Assembly: GCA_949289295.1 (NCBI GenBank)
Contig: CASENM010000020.1
Span: 58,005 to 122,004, forward strand
Direction of reading: 5' to 3'
Length of the DNA: 64,000 bases
Source: an uncultured Bacteroides sp.
GTDB taxonomy: Bacteria; Bacteroidota; Bacteroidia; Bacteroidales; Bacteroidaceae
Below the pieces are notes generated by a model that saw only the letters and a list, made by a program, of their open reading frames with translations, did not search any database and was not told where the DNA came from. Positions 25,562 to 34,630 of this stretch are shown here, piece by piece. The position numbers and the translations under genes were made by a program. Within the stretch, counting starts at the first letter, position 1. Each line of letters opens with the position of its first letter.

Positions 25562-26770
25562 ATGAACACAAAAGAAATTCCGGTACTGCTGCTGACCGGC
25601 TATCTGGGAAGCGGCAAAACGACATTGGTCAACCACATCCTCGCCAACAAACGGGGCATCAAGTTTGCCGTCATTGTCAACGACATCGGCGAAGTGAACA
25701 TCGACGCCGACCTGATTCAGAAAGGCGGCATCGTAGGGAAAAAAGACGACAGCCTGGTGGCACTGCAGAACGGATGCATCTGCTGCACGCTGAAAGCGGA
25801 CCTCATCGAACAGATTTTTGAACTGATGAAGATGAGCCGCTTCGACTATATCGTCATCGAGGCCAGCGGCATCTGCGAACCCGAGCCCATCGCCCAGACC
25901 ATCTGCTCCATCCCCCGGCTGGGAGGCGCCTACACGAAATATGGAATCTGCCGCCTGGACTGCATCGTGACCGTGGTCGACGCACTGCGCATGCAGAGCG
26001 AGTTTGCCTGCGGCGGCAACCTGACACGCAGACATATCGGCGAAGAGGACATCGAGAATCTGGTCATACAGCAGATTGAATTCTGCAACATCATCCTGCT
26101 CAACAAAGTCTCGGAAGTCAGCCCGGAGGAACTGGCCCGCATCCGCCAGATTGTCCGCACTTTGCAGCCGGCCGCCGAAATCATCGAATGCGACTATGCC
26201 GATGTCGACCTCAACCGGATTATCGGCACCAAACGGTTCAACTTCGAACAGGTGGCCACTTCGGCCGGATGGATCCGCGGAATCGAACACCAGGCTACCG
26301 CAGAAGAAGAGAAAGAAGCCAAAACGCCGGAACATCACCATCACGGACATGAAGAAGAACATCACCATCACCACCACCATCATGCGGAGGGAGGCGAAGT
26401 GGAAGAATACGGCATAGGCACTTTCGTATATTACCGCCGCCCGGCATTCGACATCCACAAGTTCGACCACTTCATCGCCACGAAATGGCCGAAAAACGTC
26501 ATCCGCACGAAAGGTGTCTGCTATTTCAGCCACAACCGCGACATGTCGTTCCTCTTCGAGCAGGCCGGCGCACAGAAGCAGATCAGAGAGGCCGGACTGT
26601 GGTATGCCACGGCTCCCGAAGAAGACCTCATCAAACTCATGCAGCAGGAACCCGGACTGATGAGAGACTGGGACGAGCAATACGGCGACCGCATGATCAA
26701 GCTGGTCTTCATCGGGCAACATCTCGACAAGGAACAGCTCACACACGACCTCGACAACTGCCTGGAGTAA
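25562..26770 (+). CDS. CobW/P47K-family G3E GTPase with His-rich loop (putative zinc chaperone)
   Basis: The 402-residue GTPase has Walker A 'GYLGSGKTTLVNHI' at 12-25, the family metal motif CxCC in 'NGCICCTLKADL' (about 70-81), 'EASGICEPEPIAQ' near 100 and 'LLNKVSEVSPEEL' as the guanine-specificity region. A histidine cluster with one run of eight His lies at about residues 257-276 and splits the protein before the C-terminal CobW_C domain. G3E proteins of this type load zinc or other metals onto client enzymes using GTP. The His loop suggests a metal-binding chaperone for Zn, Ni or Co; which metal is not visible. It is followed 67 bases later by the YitT gene with its own promoter. Confidence 0.88.
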   Translation: MNTKEIPVLLLTGYLGSGKTTLVNHILANKRGIKFAVIVNDIGEVNIDADLIQKGGIVGKKDDSLVALQNGCICCTLKADLIEQIFELMKMSRFDYIVIEASGICEPEPIAQTICSIPRLGGAYTKYGICRLDCIVTVVDALRMQSEFACGGNLTRRHIGEEDIENLVIQQIEFCNIILLNKVSEVSPEELARIRQIVRTLQPAAEIIECDYADVDLNRIIGTKRFNFEQVATSAGWIRGIEHQATAEEEKEAKTPEHHHHGHEEEHHHHHHHHAEGGEVEEYGIGTFVYYRRPAFDIHKFDHFIATKWPKNVIRTKGVCYFSHNRDMSFLFEQAGAQKQIREAGLWYATAPEEDLIKLMQQEPGLMRDWDEQYGDRMIKLVFIGQHLDKEQLTHDLDNCLE

Positions 26771-26811
26771 AAAAACTCCCGGCAGAGGCGGTGCAGACCG
26801 GCATTTTTTCG

Positions 26812-26819
26812 TATATTTG
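26812..26819 (+). promoter_or_regulatory. Promoter -7 box (TATATTTG) for the yitT gene
   Basis: This exact TAnnTTTG match lies 19 bases before the ATG at 26838 and excludes the longer reading frame that would start at 26817. Confidence 0.6.
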
Positions 26820-26837
26820 CTGCATAAAGATAATTTT

Positions 26838-27800
26838 ATGAAACAGACTATCCTTTCATGGGCCAGTATTCTGCTGGGATGCACCATACTGGCCGCCGGT
26901 TTCGTATTTTTCATCAACCCCTACAACATTGTGCCGGGAGGCGTGTACGGAGCCAGCATCGTGCTCCACAACCTGTTCCCGTCCGTACAGGTAGGTACGT
27001 TCGGCTATATGTTCGACATCCCGCTGCTGATTCTGTCGGTCATCCTGTTGGGCGCCAAGCTGGGCGGACGCACCATTGCCGCCGCGCTGACCACCCCGCT
27101 ACTGATGAACATCCTCTCCAGGCTGGCCTACCCCGACGAGGAAGCGCTGCAGTCGCTCGACCCGGCCCTGCTTCTGGGCGGAAGCCTTGACCTGTCCGAC
27201 CATCTCATGCTCACCTGCATCATGGGTTCCGTGCTGATAGGCATCGGCACAGGCATCGTGGTGCGCAACCAGGCCACTACCGGAGGCAGTGACATTGTAG
27301 GCATGATTCTCCAGAAATACTGCCACATACGTTTCTCGAGCGCCATCCTGCTGGTCGACGGCATGGTAGTCTGCTTCGGGCTGGTTGTCATAGGGTTCGG
27401 CATCGGAAGCGCAGACGACGTGACACAGCCATCGTGGCACCTGTCGTTCTACTCGCTGATAGCCATCTTCATCATATCGCGTGTCATCGCCTATGTCATC
27501 AACGGATCGAAAAACGACAAGCTGATATTCGTCATCAGCGACAGGAAGATGACCGAGCTCCACCAGTATATCCTGAAAGACCTCGACCGTACAGCTACCT
27601 ACATCAAGAGCAGCGGACTCTATTCGGGTGCCGACAAGGAGATGCTTTTCCTGGTGGTGAGCTACAAGGAAGTAGCCGGCATAAAGCTGAAGATCAAGCA
27701 AGTGGACCCTCGTGCATTCGTAATCGTGACAGACGCTTACGACACATTCGGCGAAGGCTGGAAACAACTCCCCTCACCTAACGACATCACACCGGAATAG
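26838..27800 (+). CDS. YitT family membrane protein
   Basis: The 320-residue protein begins 'MKQTILSWASILLGCTILAAGFVFFINPYNIVPGGVYG', the classic YitT start. It has five to six membrane helices up to about residue 215 and ends with a cytoplasmic DUF2179 domain ('DKLIFVISDRKMTELHQYILKDLDRTATYIK', then 'EMLFLVVSYKEVAGIKLKIKQVDPRAFVIV'). The motif 'RNQATTGGSDIVGMIL' is also typical. The transport substrate of the family is unknown. Confidence 0.9.
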   Translation: MKQTILSWASILLGCTILAAGFVFFINPYNIVPGGVYGASIVLHNLFPSVQVGTFGYMFDIPLLILSVILLGAKLGGRTIAAALTTPLLMNILSRLAYPDEEALQSLDPALLLGGSLDLSDHLMLTCIMGSVLIGIGTGIVVRNQATTGGSDIVGMILQKYCHIRFSSAILLVDGMVVCFGLVVIGFGIGSADDVTQPSWHLSFYSLIAIFIISRVIAYVINGSKNDKLIFVISDRKMTELHQYILKDLDRTATYIKSSGLYSGADKEMLFLVVSYKEVAGIKLKIKQVDPRAFVIVTDAYDTFGEGWKQLPSPNDITPE

Positions 27801-27834
27801 TGGACCGGCAGACCAAAGAACAAAAACCAGACCA

Positions 27835-28524
27835 ATGATGAAAGAAATAATCGACTTCCTCCTGCAACTGGAAAGGAACAACAACCGCGAATGGTTTCAT
27901 GTCCATAAAAGCGACTACCAGGCCGCCCAGGAACAGTTCAACGCGTTCGTGGAAAAACTGATAGCGGGCATCGCCGACTTCGACCCTACCGTAAGCGGCC
28001 TGACTGCCAGAGACTGCACATACCGCATCTACCGGGATACACGGTTCTCGCCTGACAAACGCCCCTACAAATGCCATCTGGGCGCCTTCGTATGTCCGGG
28101 AGGAAAGAAATCCGGATACTCAGGCTACTATTTCCAGGTCGGCCCTCAGGAATCGGGCTATCCCGGAGGAAACATGCTCGCTTCGGGCAACTATCTGTTC
28201 GACCCGAAAGTGATCCGTGTGTTACGCGATGACATCAGCCACGACGACGGGGAGTTCGAGCGTACGCTCCGGCAGGCTCCCCTCTTCAGCCTCGACCGCT
28301 CAGACATGCTGAAGAGAGTGCCCAACGGATATCCGAAAGACGCTCCCTTCTCGCCTTACCTGATGTATCGCTCCTACTGCCTGCTCTACGAACCGGGCAG
28401 ACAGTTCATGCTTGACGGACGTCTGCTGGAACGCACGCTCGACGCATTCCGCACCACACAACCCTTCATCGCTTATCTGAACAGGGCTACAAGCTACGTC
28501 AACGAAGAAGAAGCGTCCCGATAA
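27835..28524 (+). CDS. DUF2461 family protein
   Basis: The 229-residue protein has the DUF2461 pattern: 'FLLQLERNNNREWFHVHKSDYQAA' at 8-31, 'YRIYRDTRFSPDKRPYKCHLGAF' near 63-85 and 'SGYYFQVGPQESGYPGGNMLASG' near 96. The function of this widespread family is unknown. Its stop codon directly abuts the stop of the convergent metallo-beta-lactamase-fold gene. Confidence 0.88.
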   Translation: MMKEIIDFLLQLERNNNREWFHVHKSDYQAAQEQFNAFVEKLIAGIADFDPTVSGLTARDCTYRIYRDTRFSPDKRPYKCHLGAFVCPGGKKSGYSGYYFQVGPQESGYPGGNMLASGNYLFDPKVIRVLRDDISHDDGEFERTLRQAPLFSLDRSDMLKRVPNGYPKDAPFSPYLMYRSYCLLYEPGRQFMLDGRLLERTLDAFRTTQPFIAYLNRATSYVNEEEASR

Positions 28525-29370
28525 TCATTTGAACGCCGGCATAGGCAGGTGCATCCCGGCCATCGTGAAACCTCCTTTTCTGACATAATCCAGAATCCGG
28601 ATGCGGGAAGCCACGGCTTCATTCTTATCCATGTCGTACGAAGCACAAATGGAAGGGTCCGCCATTTGCAGGGCGGCCCCGTGCACCAGATCGCCGATTA
28701 CAAGCAACCTGCCTGCCTGATAGACCGTATGCCCGGGTGTATGCCCGACGGCTTTCAGCGTCAGTACCTGCCCGGGCAGCACGTCACCGAACTCAAACAG
28801 ATGCAGACGGTCCTTATAGGCGTCCATCGTCTTCACCACCTGTGCCTTTTTCTCCTCCTCCATCTTCATCCATGCGTCATATTCCATCTTCGAGGCATAG
28901 ACCTGGGCATTCGGAAAGACCACCGTGTCACCTTTCATCATGCCGCCGATATGGTCGCCGTGAAAATGGGTGAGATAAAGATAGTCCACTTTCTCCGGAG
29001 TTGTTCCTGCCGCCTTCAGCCCCTCCAGAAGCTGGCTGTCGGCCGCTCCCATACCGGTATCAAACAAGATGCGCTTGCCGCCAGTCTCTACCAGGAACGT
29101 ACTGACGGACGAAGGGATTCCCTCGCCCAGCCCCAACGAATCGGCCGTCTGCACCGCCTTCCCGTCAAAAAGACTCACAGGCATCCGCTTGTCGTGGGCA
29201 TTGTCGCGGATCCACGTAGCCTTTACACTGTCCAGCCGGATGGTCTTCGTACCCATATATACTGTGGCAGTCACCGAATCGGCAGCATCGGACGCTTTCT
29301 GGGCCGATCCGCCACATGCTGAAACCAATGCCGTAAAGGCTCCGGCCAGCAGAATCATAGTCTTTTTCAT
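28525..29370 (-). CDS. Metallo-beta-lactamase-fold hydrolase, predicted lipoprotein
   Basis: This 281-residue protein has a lipoprotein signal with lipobox 'LVSACGGS' (Cys at about 19). The fold's metal motif is 'HFHGDHIGG' (about residues 135-143), with further ligands in 'GHTPGHT' and 'VIGDLVHG'. It resembles the AiiA/N-acyl-homoserine-lactonase-like and AttM-like group of exported hydrolases, but the substrate cannot be inferred; it should not be called a beta-lactamase in the resistance sense. Confidence 0.85.
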   Translation of the reverse strand: MKKTMILLAGAFTALVSACGGSAQKASDAADSVTATVYMGTKTIRLDSVKATWIRDNAHDKRMPVSLFDGKAVQTADSLGLGEGIPSSVSTFLVETGGKRILFDTGMGAADSQLLEGLKAAGTTPEKVDYLYLTHFHGDHIGGMMKGDTVVFPNAQVYASKMEYDAWMKMEEEKKAQVVKTMDAYKDRLHLFEFGDVLPGQVLTLKAVGHTPGHTVYQAGRLLVIGDLVHGAALQMADPSICASYDMDKNEAVASRIRILDYVRKGGFTMAGMHLPMPAFK

Positions 29371-29699
29371 ACCTTTCTACTTTTTAATGTTGCTACTGTA
29401 TCCGCAAATATAGAGATTTCCGGACATAACACCAACAACCATCTGACACCCAGTCACATTTTACGACAATTTGACAAGCAGGCCCGAAGCGGATTCAGCT
29501 AACAAAATTTGCATAAGTTTAAATCGGGAAGCATTTTGTTTAAAGAAAGTGCCCAAAAGTGAAATTCGAGGCCCGAAGACATGACAATCTGTCAACGGGC
29601 ACAGAGTTTGTCCTTTCTAAGGCGGATTCCGAAACCGGAAGGCGGAGGGATTCAGAAACAATTTGACAAACAACAATTTAAAAATAGGAGATTACAACT
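29371..29699. other. Intergenic region with repeated 12-mer upstream of hsp20
   Basis: A minus-strand -7 box TATATTTG at 29405-29412 serves the hydrolase gene. The 12-mer acaatttgacaa occurs twice in the same orientation, at 29466-29477 and 29658-29669, with a related gacaatctgtcaac at 29584. The second copy lies about 30 bases before the hsp20 start, so these may be regulator sites or part of a promoter. No consensus -7 box for hsp20 is evident. Confidence 0.45.
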
Positions 29700-30137
29700 A
29701 TGATGCCGACAAGAAAAAATTACAATCAGAATTGGTTACCGAGTATCTTTAATGATTTCTTCGACAATGACTGGATGGTCAAAACCAATGCGACAGCTCC
29801 TGCCATCAATGTCATCGAAAGCGACAAGAGCTACAAAGTGGAGGTGGCAGCCCCGGGCATGACCAAGGACGACTTCAACATTCATTTGAGTGAGAACGAC
29901 GAACTGGTCATCTCGATGGAAAAGAAAAATGAAACCAACGAAGAAGACAAGGAAAACAAAAGATACCTGCGCCGCGAGTTCTCATACTCGAAATTTGAGC
30001 AGAGACTGGTTCTTCCGGATGACGTCGAGAAAGAAAAAATCAATGCAAACATGGCCGACGGAGTTTTGACCATCGAGCTTCCGAAACGTACTCCCGAAGA
30101 AAAAGCCAAAATCAACCGTGTAATAGAAATCCACTGA
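29700..30137 (+). CDS. Small heat shock protein, Hsp20/alpha-crystallin family
   Basis: The 145-residue protein has the alpha-crystallin domain from about 36 to 130 ('PAINVIESDKSYKVEVAAPGMTKDDFNIHLSENDELVISM') and ends with 'RRTPEEKAKINRVIEIH'-like sequence carrying the I-x-I oligomerisation motif (IEI). It acts as an ATP-independent holdase in the cytoplasm. A good AGGAG ribosome binding site stands 12 bases before the ATG, which is unusual for this genome. Confidence 0.93.
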   Translation: MMPTRKNYNQNWLPSIFNDFFDNDWMVKTNATAPAINVIESDKSYKVEVAAPGMTKDDFNIHLSENDELVISMEKKNETNEEDKENKRYLRREFSYSKFEQRLVLPDDVEKEKINANMADGVLTIELPKRTPEEKAKINRVIEIH

Positions 30138-30190
30138 TGATTCTTCTCCCGACGGGAGAGGTTGCCTAACCAGCAGGAATCTATCATTCT

Positions 30191-30249
30191 GTCATTCCGG
30201 GCACAGCGAAGGATCCACATCCGGAGCTGTGCACAGAATGACATTTTTT
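30191..30249 (+). terminator. Hairpin with T-run behind hsp20 (REP-like sequence)
   Basis: gtcattccgggcacagc (30191-30207) pairs with gctgtgcacagaatgac (30226-30242) with two mismatches, followed by six T. It fits a terminator for hsp20. The words gtcattccgggcacagcgaa and ggatc resemble a repeat found in many Bacteroidetes genomes, so this may be a mobile palindromic repeat used as a terminator. Confidence 0.6.
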
Positions 30250-30290
30250 ATTGTCGTCCCTACAACGGGGAAACAGCGAAAATCACAGAC

Positions 30291-30325
30291 AAAAAAACGC
30301 TGAAAGCCTCTCGGCCTCCAACGTT
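30291..30325 (-). terminator. Rho-independent terminator behind the tRNA-Pro pair
   Basis: On the minus strand a 13-bp stem (three G-T pairs) formed by 30325-30313 and 30308-30296 with a GAGA loop is followed by at least five T (30295-30291). Confidence 0.75.
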
Positions 30326-30343
30326 TTGCGTCCCTTTTCCATG

Positions 30344-30418
30344 TCGGGGTAGCGGGATTCGAACCCACGACCCCCTGCTCCCAAAGCAGGTGCGCTAACC
30401 GGACTGCGCTACACCCCG
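30344..30418 (-). tRNA. tRNA-Pro (anticodon TGG), copy 2
   Basis: On the minus strand the gene starts CGGGGTGTAGCGCAGTCCGG. The anticodon loop TTTGGGA between CCTGC and GCAGG gives TGG. The T arm is GGGTTCGAATCCC and the acceptor stem CGGGGTG/TACCCCG is closed by A. CCA is not encoded. It is base-for-base identical to the copy at 30457-30531 and lies downstream of it on the same transcript. Confidence 0.95.
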
Positions 30419-30456
30419 AACAACCTATATAATCATTTTTACCTTTCCGACTTCCG

Positions 30457-30531
30457 TCGGGGTAGCGGGATTCGAACCCACGACCCCCTGCTCCCAAAGC
30501 AGGTGCGCTAACCGGACTGCGCTACACCCCG
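30457..30531 (-). tRNA. tRNA-Pro (anticodon TGG), copy 1
   Basis: Identical to the copy at 30344-30418, with the same anticodon loop. It is the promoter-proximal copy, with TATCTTTG at 30556-30563 on the minus strand about 25 bases upstream. Confidence 0.95.
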
Positions 30532-30555
30532 TAAGGCCTTTCCTGAAAAGCGATG

Positions 30556-30563
30556 CAAAGATA
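30556..30563 (-). promoter_or_regulatory. Promoter -7 box (TATCTTTG) for the tRNA-Pro pair
   Basis: This exact TAnnTTTG match on the minus strand is placed so that transcription would start about 15 bases before the first tRNA. Confidence 0.65.
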
Positions 30564-30685
30564 GAGATTCTTTCCGAACCATGCAAGCTTTACGGCCATT
30601 TTTATGGAAGCAGCCACGTAAAAAGAGGCTATGCAGGAGGAAAAACCTCCCGCATAGCCTCTTCTCATATCCGGAAGCCGACCTG

Positions 30686-31579
30686 TCAGGCCATCGAACC
30701 GCCCACAATATCCAACAGTTCGTTGGTAATTGCCTGCTGGCGGCTCTTGTTGTAGACCAAAGTCAGTTCCTGTATCAAATCGTTCGCATTGTCGGTAGCA
30801 ATCTGCATAGCCATCGTACGTGCCGCATGTTCGGCCGCATTCGTGTCGAGCAGGACGGTGTAGATTTTCATGCAGAGCACTTTAGGAAGCAGTTTCTCCA
30901 CGATTTTCGCCGCCGAAGGCTCGATGATATAATCGGCATTCATGGCCATCGTGTCCGAACCGTCCGCCTTTGCGCTGTCCGCATCGCCCGACAAATCAAT
31001 CGGCAGGTAAGTCTCGTGCGTCAACACCTGGGTAGAAGTCGACTTGAAATGGTTGTAGAGCAGCTCCACGCGCTGTATCTCCCCGTTCAAGAAACGTTCC
31101 ATAAGTTCTACAGCCAGATCGGCCGCTTCCTTATAGTTCGGTTTTCCACTCATGTGCTGATAGTCGCCCATCGGCTGGAGACCCTTGATTTTCTTCACCG
31201 CGTCGGCCACCTTGCGGCCTACAGGATAAATCAGCAGATTCTCAAGGCCCACCTCCTTGCTGTATTTTTCAACCAACTCGTTCAGACGGCGGATTACATT
31301 TGCGTTGAACCCCCCGCAAAGGCTGCTGTTCGACGCAAACACCACAATGGCAATCTTCTTCACATCATGATTCACGATGAAAGGCGACTCCACTGTAAGC
31401 CCCGCACCCAGAAAGTTGGTGAGCATGCGGTGTAGTCTGCGTTCGTAAGGAAGCATGCTTTCGATTGCGCCCTGCGCCTTGTGCAGCTTCGCCGAAGCCA
31501 CCATCTTCATCGCCGAGGTAATCTTCAGCGTGCTTTGGATGGAGTTGATTCTTCCTTTTACTTCTTTCAGTGATGCCAT
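30686..31579 (-). CDS. atpG: ATP synthase F1 gamma subunit
   Basis: The 297-residue central-stalk subunit starts 'MASLKEVKGRINSIQSTLKITSAMKMVASAKLHKAQ' and ends 'MAMQIATDNANDLIQELTLVYNKSRQQAITNELLDIVGGSMA', the two conserved helices of the rotating coiled coil. It is the last gene of the operon, 5 bases after atpA. Confidence 0.97.
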   Translation of the reverse strand: MASLKEVKGRINSIQSTLKITSAMKMVASAKLHKAQGAIESMLPYERRLHRMLTNFLGAGLTVESPFIVNHDVKKIAIVVFASNSSLCGGFNANVIRRLNELVEKYSKEVGLENLLIYPVGRKVADAVKKIKGLQPMGDYQHMSGKPNYKEAADLAVELMERFLNGEIQRVELLYNHFKSTSTQVLTHETYLPIDLSGDADSAKADGSDTMAMNADYIIEPSAAKIVEKLLPKVLCMKIYTVLLDTNAAEHAARTMAMQIATDNANDLIQELTLVYNKSRQQAITNELLDIVGGSMA

Positions 31580-31584
31580 GACGC

Positions 31585-33183
31585 TTATTCTTTAACTTTG
31601 AACTGTCCGGCTGTATCGGCCGCTACTTTCTCGATGATTGCTGTAACTTCGTCGTTGATTTTTCCCTTGCCCAACACGTCGAGCACGTCAGCCTGATGGT
31701 TGGCGCGCATCGTGGTGAGGAAAGCATCCTGGAACGCACGCACCTTGTCGAGAGGCACTTCGTGCATCAGACCGCGAGTTCCGCAATACAGGATGGCTAC
31801 CTGTTCGCCCACCGGCATCGGCGAGTATTGGGGCTGGATCAGCAACTGGTTGTTCTTGCGTCCGCGGTCGATAGTCATGGCTGTCACAGGGTCCATATCG
31901 CTGCTGAACTTGGCGAATGCCTCCAGCTCGCGATACTGTGCCTGGTCAATCTTCAACGTACCGGCCACTTTCTTCATACTCTTCACCTGCGCGCTTCCGC
32001 CCACACGGGACACGGAGATACCCACATTGATGGCAGGACGGAAACCCTGGTTGAACAGGTCAGTCTCCAAGAATATCTGACCGTCGGTAATTGAAATCAC
32101 GTTGGTCGGGATATAGGCGGAAACGTCACCTGCCTGGGTCTCGATGATAGGCAGCGCCGTCAGCGAGCCTCCAGCCTTCACCTTTCCTTTCAGGCTGGCG
32201 GGCAGGTCGTTCATCTGTTCGGCCACCTCCTGCTGGGTGATGATTTTTGCCGCACGTTCCAGCAAACGGGAATGCAGATAGAAGATATCGCCCGGATAAG
32301 CCTCACGTCCTGACGGACGGCGCAGAATCAGTGACACCTCACGGTAAGCCACCGCCTGTTTCGACAAGTCGTCGTAGACTACCAGGGCATGACGGCCGGT
32401 ATCACGGAAATATTCTCCGATGGCCGCACCCGCAAACGGAGCGAAATACTGCAAGGCGGCAGGGTCGGAAGCCGTGGCGGCCACCACGATGGTATAGTCC
32501 ATCGCACCCTTTTCGCGCAATGCGTTCACCAGGCTGGCCACGGTAGAACCCTTCTGGCCGACGGCCACATAGATACAATATACCGGATCGCCGGCCTCAT
32601 AGTTATGACGCTGGTTGATGATGGTATCAATGGCGATGGCTGTCTTACCGGTCTGACGGTCGCCGATGATAAGCTCACGCTGGCCCCGTCCGATAGGAAT
32701 CATCGCGTCAATCGCCTTCAGACCCGACTGGAGCGGTTCAGTCACCGGCTGACGGAAGATAACGCCCGGTGCCTTGCGTTCCAGCGGCATTTCGCAAGTT
32801 TCGCCGCCTATTTCGCCGCGTCCGTCCAGAGGCACACCCAACGGGTCGATGACACGCCCCAACATCCCCTCGCCTACATTGATGGAGGCGATACGGTTGG
32901 TACGTTTCACAATCATGCCTTCCTTAATCTGGTCAGTCGGACCCAGAAGCACAGCTCCCACATTGTCCTCCTCCAGATTCATCACGACTCCCATGACACC
33001 GTTTTCAAACTGCAGCAACTCGTTGGCTTCCGCATTACGCAGACCGTAAATACGGGCCACACCGTCGCTTACCTGCAGCACGGTACCCACTTCGTCGAAT
33101 TTCAGCGATGTGTTGATGCCCTCCAGCTGACGGAGCAGCACATCCGAAACTTCACTGGGTTTTATGTTATTGTTTTCTGGCAT
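31585..33183 (-). CDS. atpA: ATP synthase F1 alpha subunit
   Basis: The 532-residue protein starts '[16 protein letters not shown]'. The P-loop is '[13 protein letters not shown]' at about 175-187, and the family signature '[17 protein letters not shown]' lies near 378-394. It is the non-catalytic nucleotide-binding subunit of F1. A gap of 71 bases separates it from atpH, the largest gap in this part of the operon. Confidence 0.97.
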   Translation of the reverse strand: MPENNNIKPSEVSDVLLRQLEGINTSLKFDEVGTVLQVSDGVARIYGLRNAEANELLQFENGVMGVVMNLEEDNVGAVLLGPTDQIKEGMIVKRTNRIASINVGEGMLGRVIDPLGVPLDGRGEIGGETCEMPLERKAPGVIFRQPVTEPLQSGLKAIDAMIPIGRGQRELIIGDRQTGKTAIAIDTIINQRHNYEAGDPVYCIYVAVGQKGSTVASLVNALREKGAMDYTIVVAATASDPAALQYFAPFAGAAIGEYFRDTGRHALVVYDDLSKQAVAYREVSLILRRPSGREAYPGDIFYLHSRLLERAAKIITQQEVAEQMNDLPASLKGKVKAGGSLTALPIIETQAGDVSAYIPTNVISITDGQIFLETDLFNQGFRPAINVGISVSRVGGSAQVKSMKKVAGTLKIDQAQYRELEAFAKFSSDMDPVTAMTIDRGRKNNQLLIQPQYSPMPVGEQVAILYCGTRGLMHEVPLDKVRAFQDAFLTTMRANHQADVLDVLGKGKINDEVTAIIEKVAADTAGQFKVKE

Positions 33184-33254
33184 ACTTCTTTTAAAATTGA
33201 AAATTCAGGGCGGAAAGCTGAAAGCCGGCAACCCGTCTCCAGCCTCCGTACCCG

Positions 33255-33812
33255 TTAAATGATTCTTCTGTTTTTTGCAATAAACTGCTGTTCCACGCGC
33301 TTCAGCTGGTTGGCCACACTGGCGTCCATCCGATAGCCCGCCAGTTCGATGGTGTACCCCCCGATCAGGTTCGGGTCGACCTTGGTCTCCAGCCTGACAG
33401 TCGCGCCGTTCATCTTCTTCGACATCGCCTTGCTCAGATAGTCCACGAGCTTGGGCGACGGGACAGCAGTCGTCAGTTCGCCGATAAGAATGTTTTTGTC
33501 CTCACGATAAAGGTCGATGTACGACCAGGTCATGAACTGCAAGAATTTTTCTCTTTTCTCGTCCAATACCAGAGTGAAGAAACGCATCAGCTCCTTGCTC
33601 ACGCCGGCTCCCCCTGCCGCTTCCCGCAGCAGTTTCAGTTTTGTCCGCGCGTCCAATACAGGGTTCTCCACCGCATGGCGCAGGTCGGCAATCCCGACAA
33701 AGTTATCAGCCAGTGTCCTCACCTCCTGATACACCTTGTCTTCCTTCTTTTCGGCCTTGGCATAAGCCAGCAAAGCTTTCGCATAACGTCTGGAAACAAC
33801 TCCCGTATTCAT
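33255..33812 (-). CDS. atpH: ATP synthase F1 delta subunit
   Basis: The 185-residue protein starts 'MNTGVVSRRYAKALLAYAKAEKKEDKVYQEV' and carries the C-terminal signature 'TKVDPNLIGGYTIELAGYRMDASVANQLKRVEQQ'. It links the peripheral stalk to the top of F1. The stop of atpF lies 7 bases upstream. Confidence 0.93.
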   Translation of the reverse strand: MNTGVVSRRYAKALLAYAKAEKKEDKVYQEVRTLADNFVGIADLRHAVENPVLDARTKLKLLREAAGGAGVSKELMRFFTLVLDEKREKFLQFMTWSYIDLYREDKNILIGELTTAVPSPKLVDYLSKAMSKKMNGATVRLETKVDPNLIGGYTIELAGYRMDASVANQLKRVEQQFIAKNRRII

Positions 33813-33818
33813 AACCTT

Positions 33819-34322
33819 TTATTTTTTAGAGGATTCAAGCATTTCATCCAGCATACGGTCAATCAAAGCATTCTGCTCTTTCGCGTCGGCCAGCTTGTTC
33901 CGCATGATTTTTTCTGCGATGCCGACCGAAAGCACGGCCACCTGGCGGCGGATGTCGCGGATTGCGCTTTCCTTTTCGGTTTCAATCTGCTTCTTCACCT
34001 CAGCCATGAGCCGCTGCCCTTCAACCACCGCACGGTCCTGAGCGTCCTTCACGATACGGTCGCGCGTCACGGCGGCCTCGCTCAGGATGCGGTTCTGCTC
34101 TTCACGGGCTTGAGCCAGAATCTTTTCGCCCTCCAGCTTCACGTTGGCCAGCTGTTCGTTAGCCTCGCGCGCCGCCTGCAGCGAATTGTCGATATATGCT
34201 TTCCGGTCCTCCACTGCCTTGATAATTACGGGGAAGCCATATTTCACCAACAGTACGAATACGACTCCGAACGTAATGACCATCCAGAACAGCAGACCCG
34301 GATCCGGAGTTAATAATCCCAT
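33819..34322 (-). CDS. atpF: ATP synthase F0 b subunit
   Basis: The 167-residue protein has one N-terminal membrane helix ('[23 protein letters not shown]') followed by a long charged helix ('[39 protein letters not shown]') that forms the peripheral stalk. It lies between atpE and atpH. Confidence 0.94.
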   Translation of the reverse strand: MGLLTPDPGLLFWMVITFGVVFVLLVKYGFPVIIKAVEDRKAYIDNSLQAAREANEQLANVKLEGEKILAQAREEQNRILSEAAVTRDRIVKDAQDRAVVEGQRLMAEVKKQIETEKESAIRDIRRQVAVLSVGIAEKIMRNKLADAKEQNALIDRMLDEMLESSKK

Positions 34323-34334
34323 AATCTATTGTTT

Positions 34335-34601
<267 letters not shown>

Positions 34602-34630
34602 TTAATTGGTTATACTTTTTGATTATTTTC

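Noticed and set aside
28525-29370. Antibiotic beta-lactamase
   Set aside because: The fold is metallo-beta-lactamase, but the motifs fit the large general hydrolase family and nothing supports beta-lactam hydrolysis.
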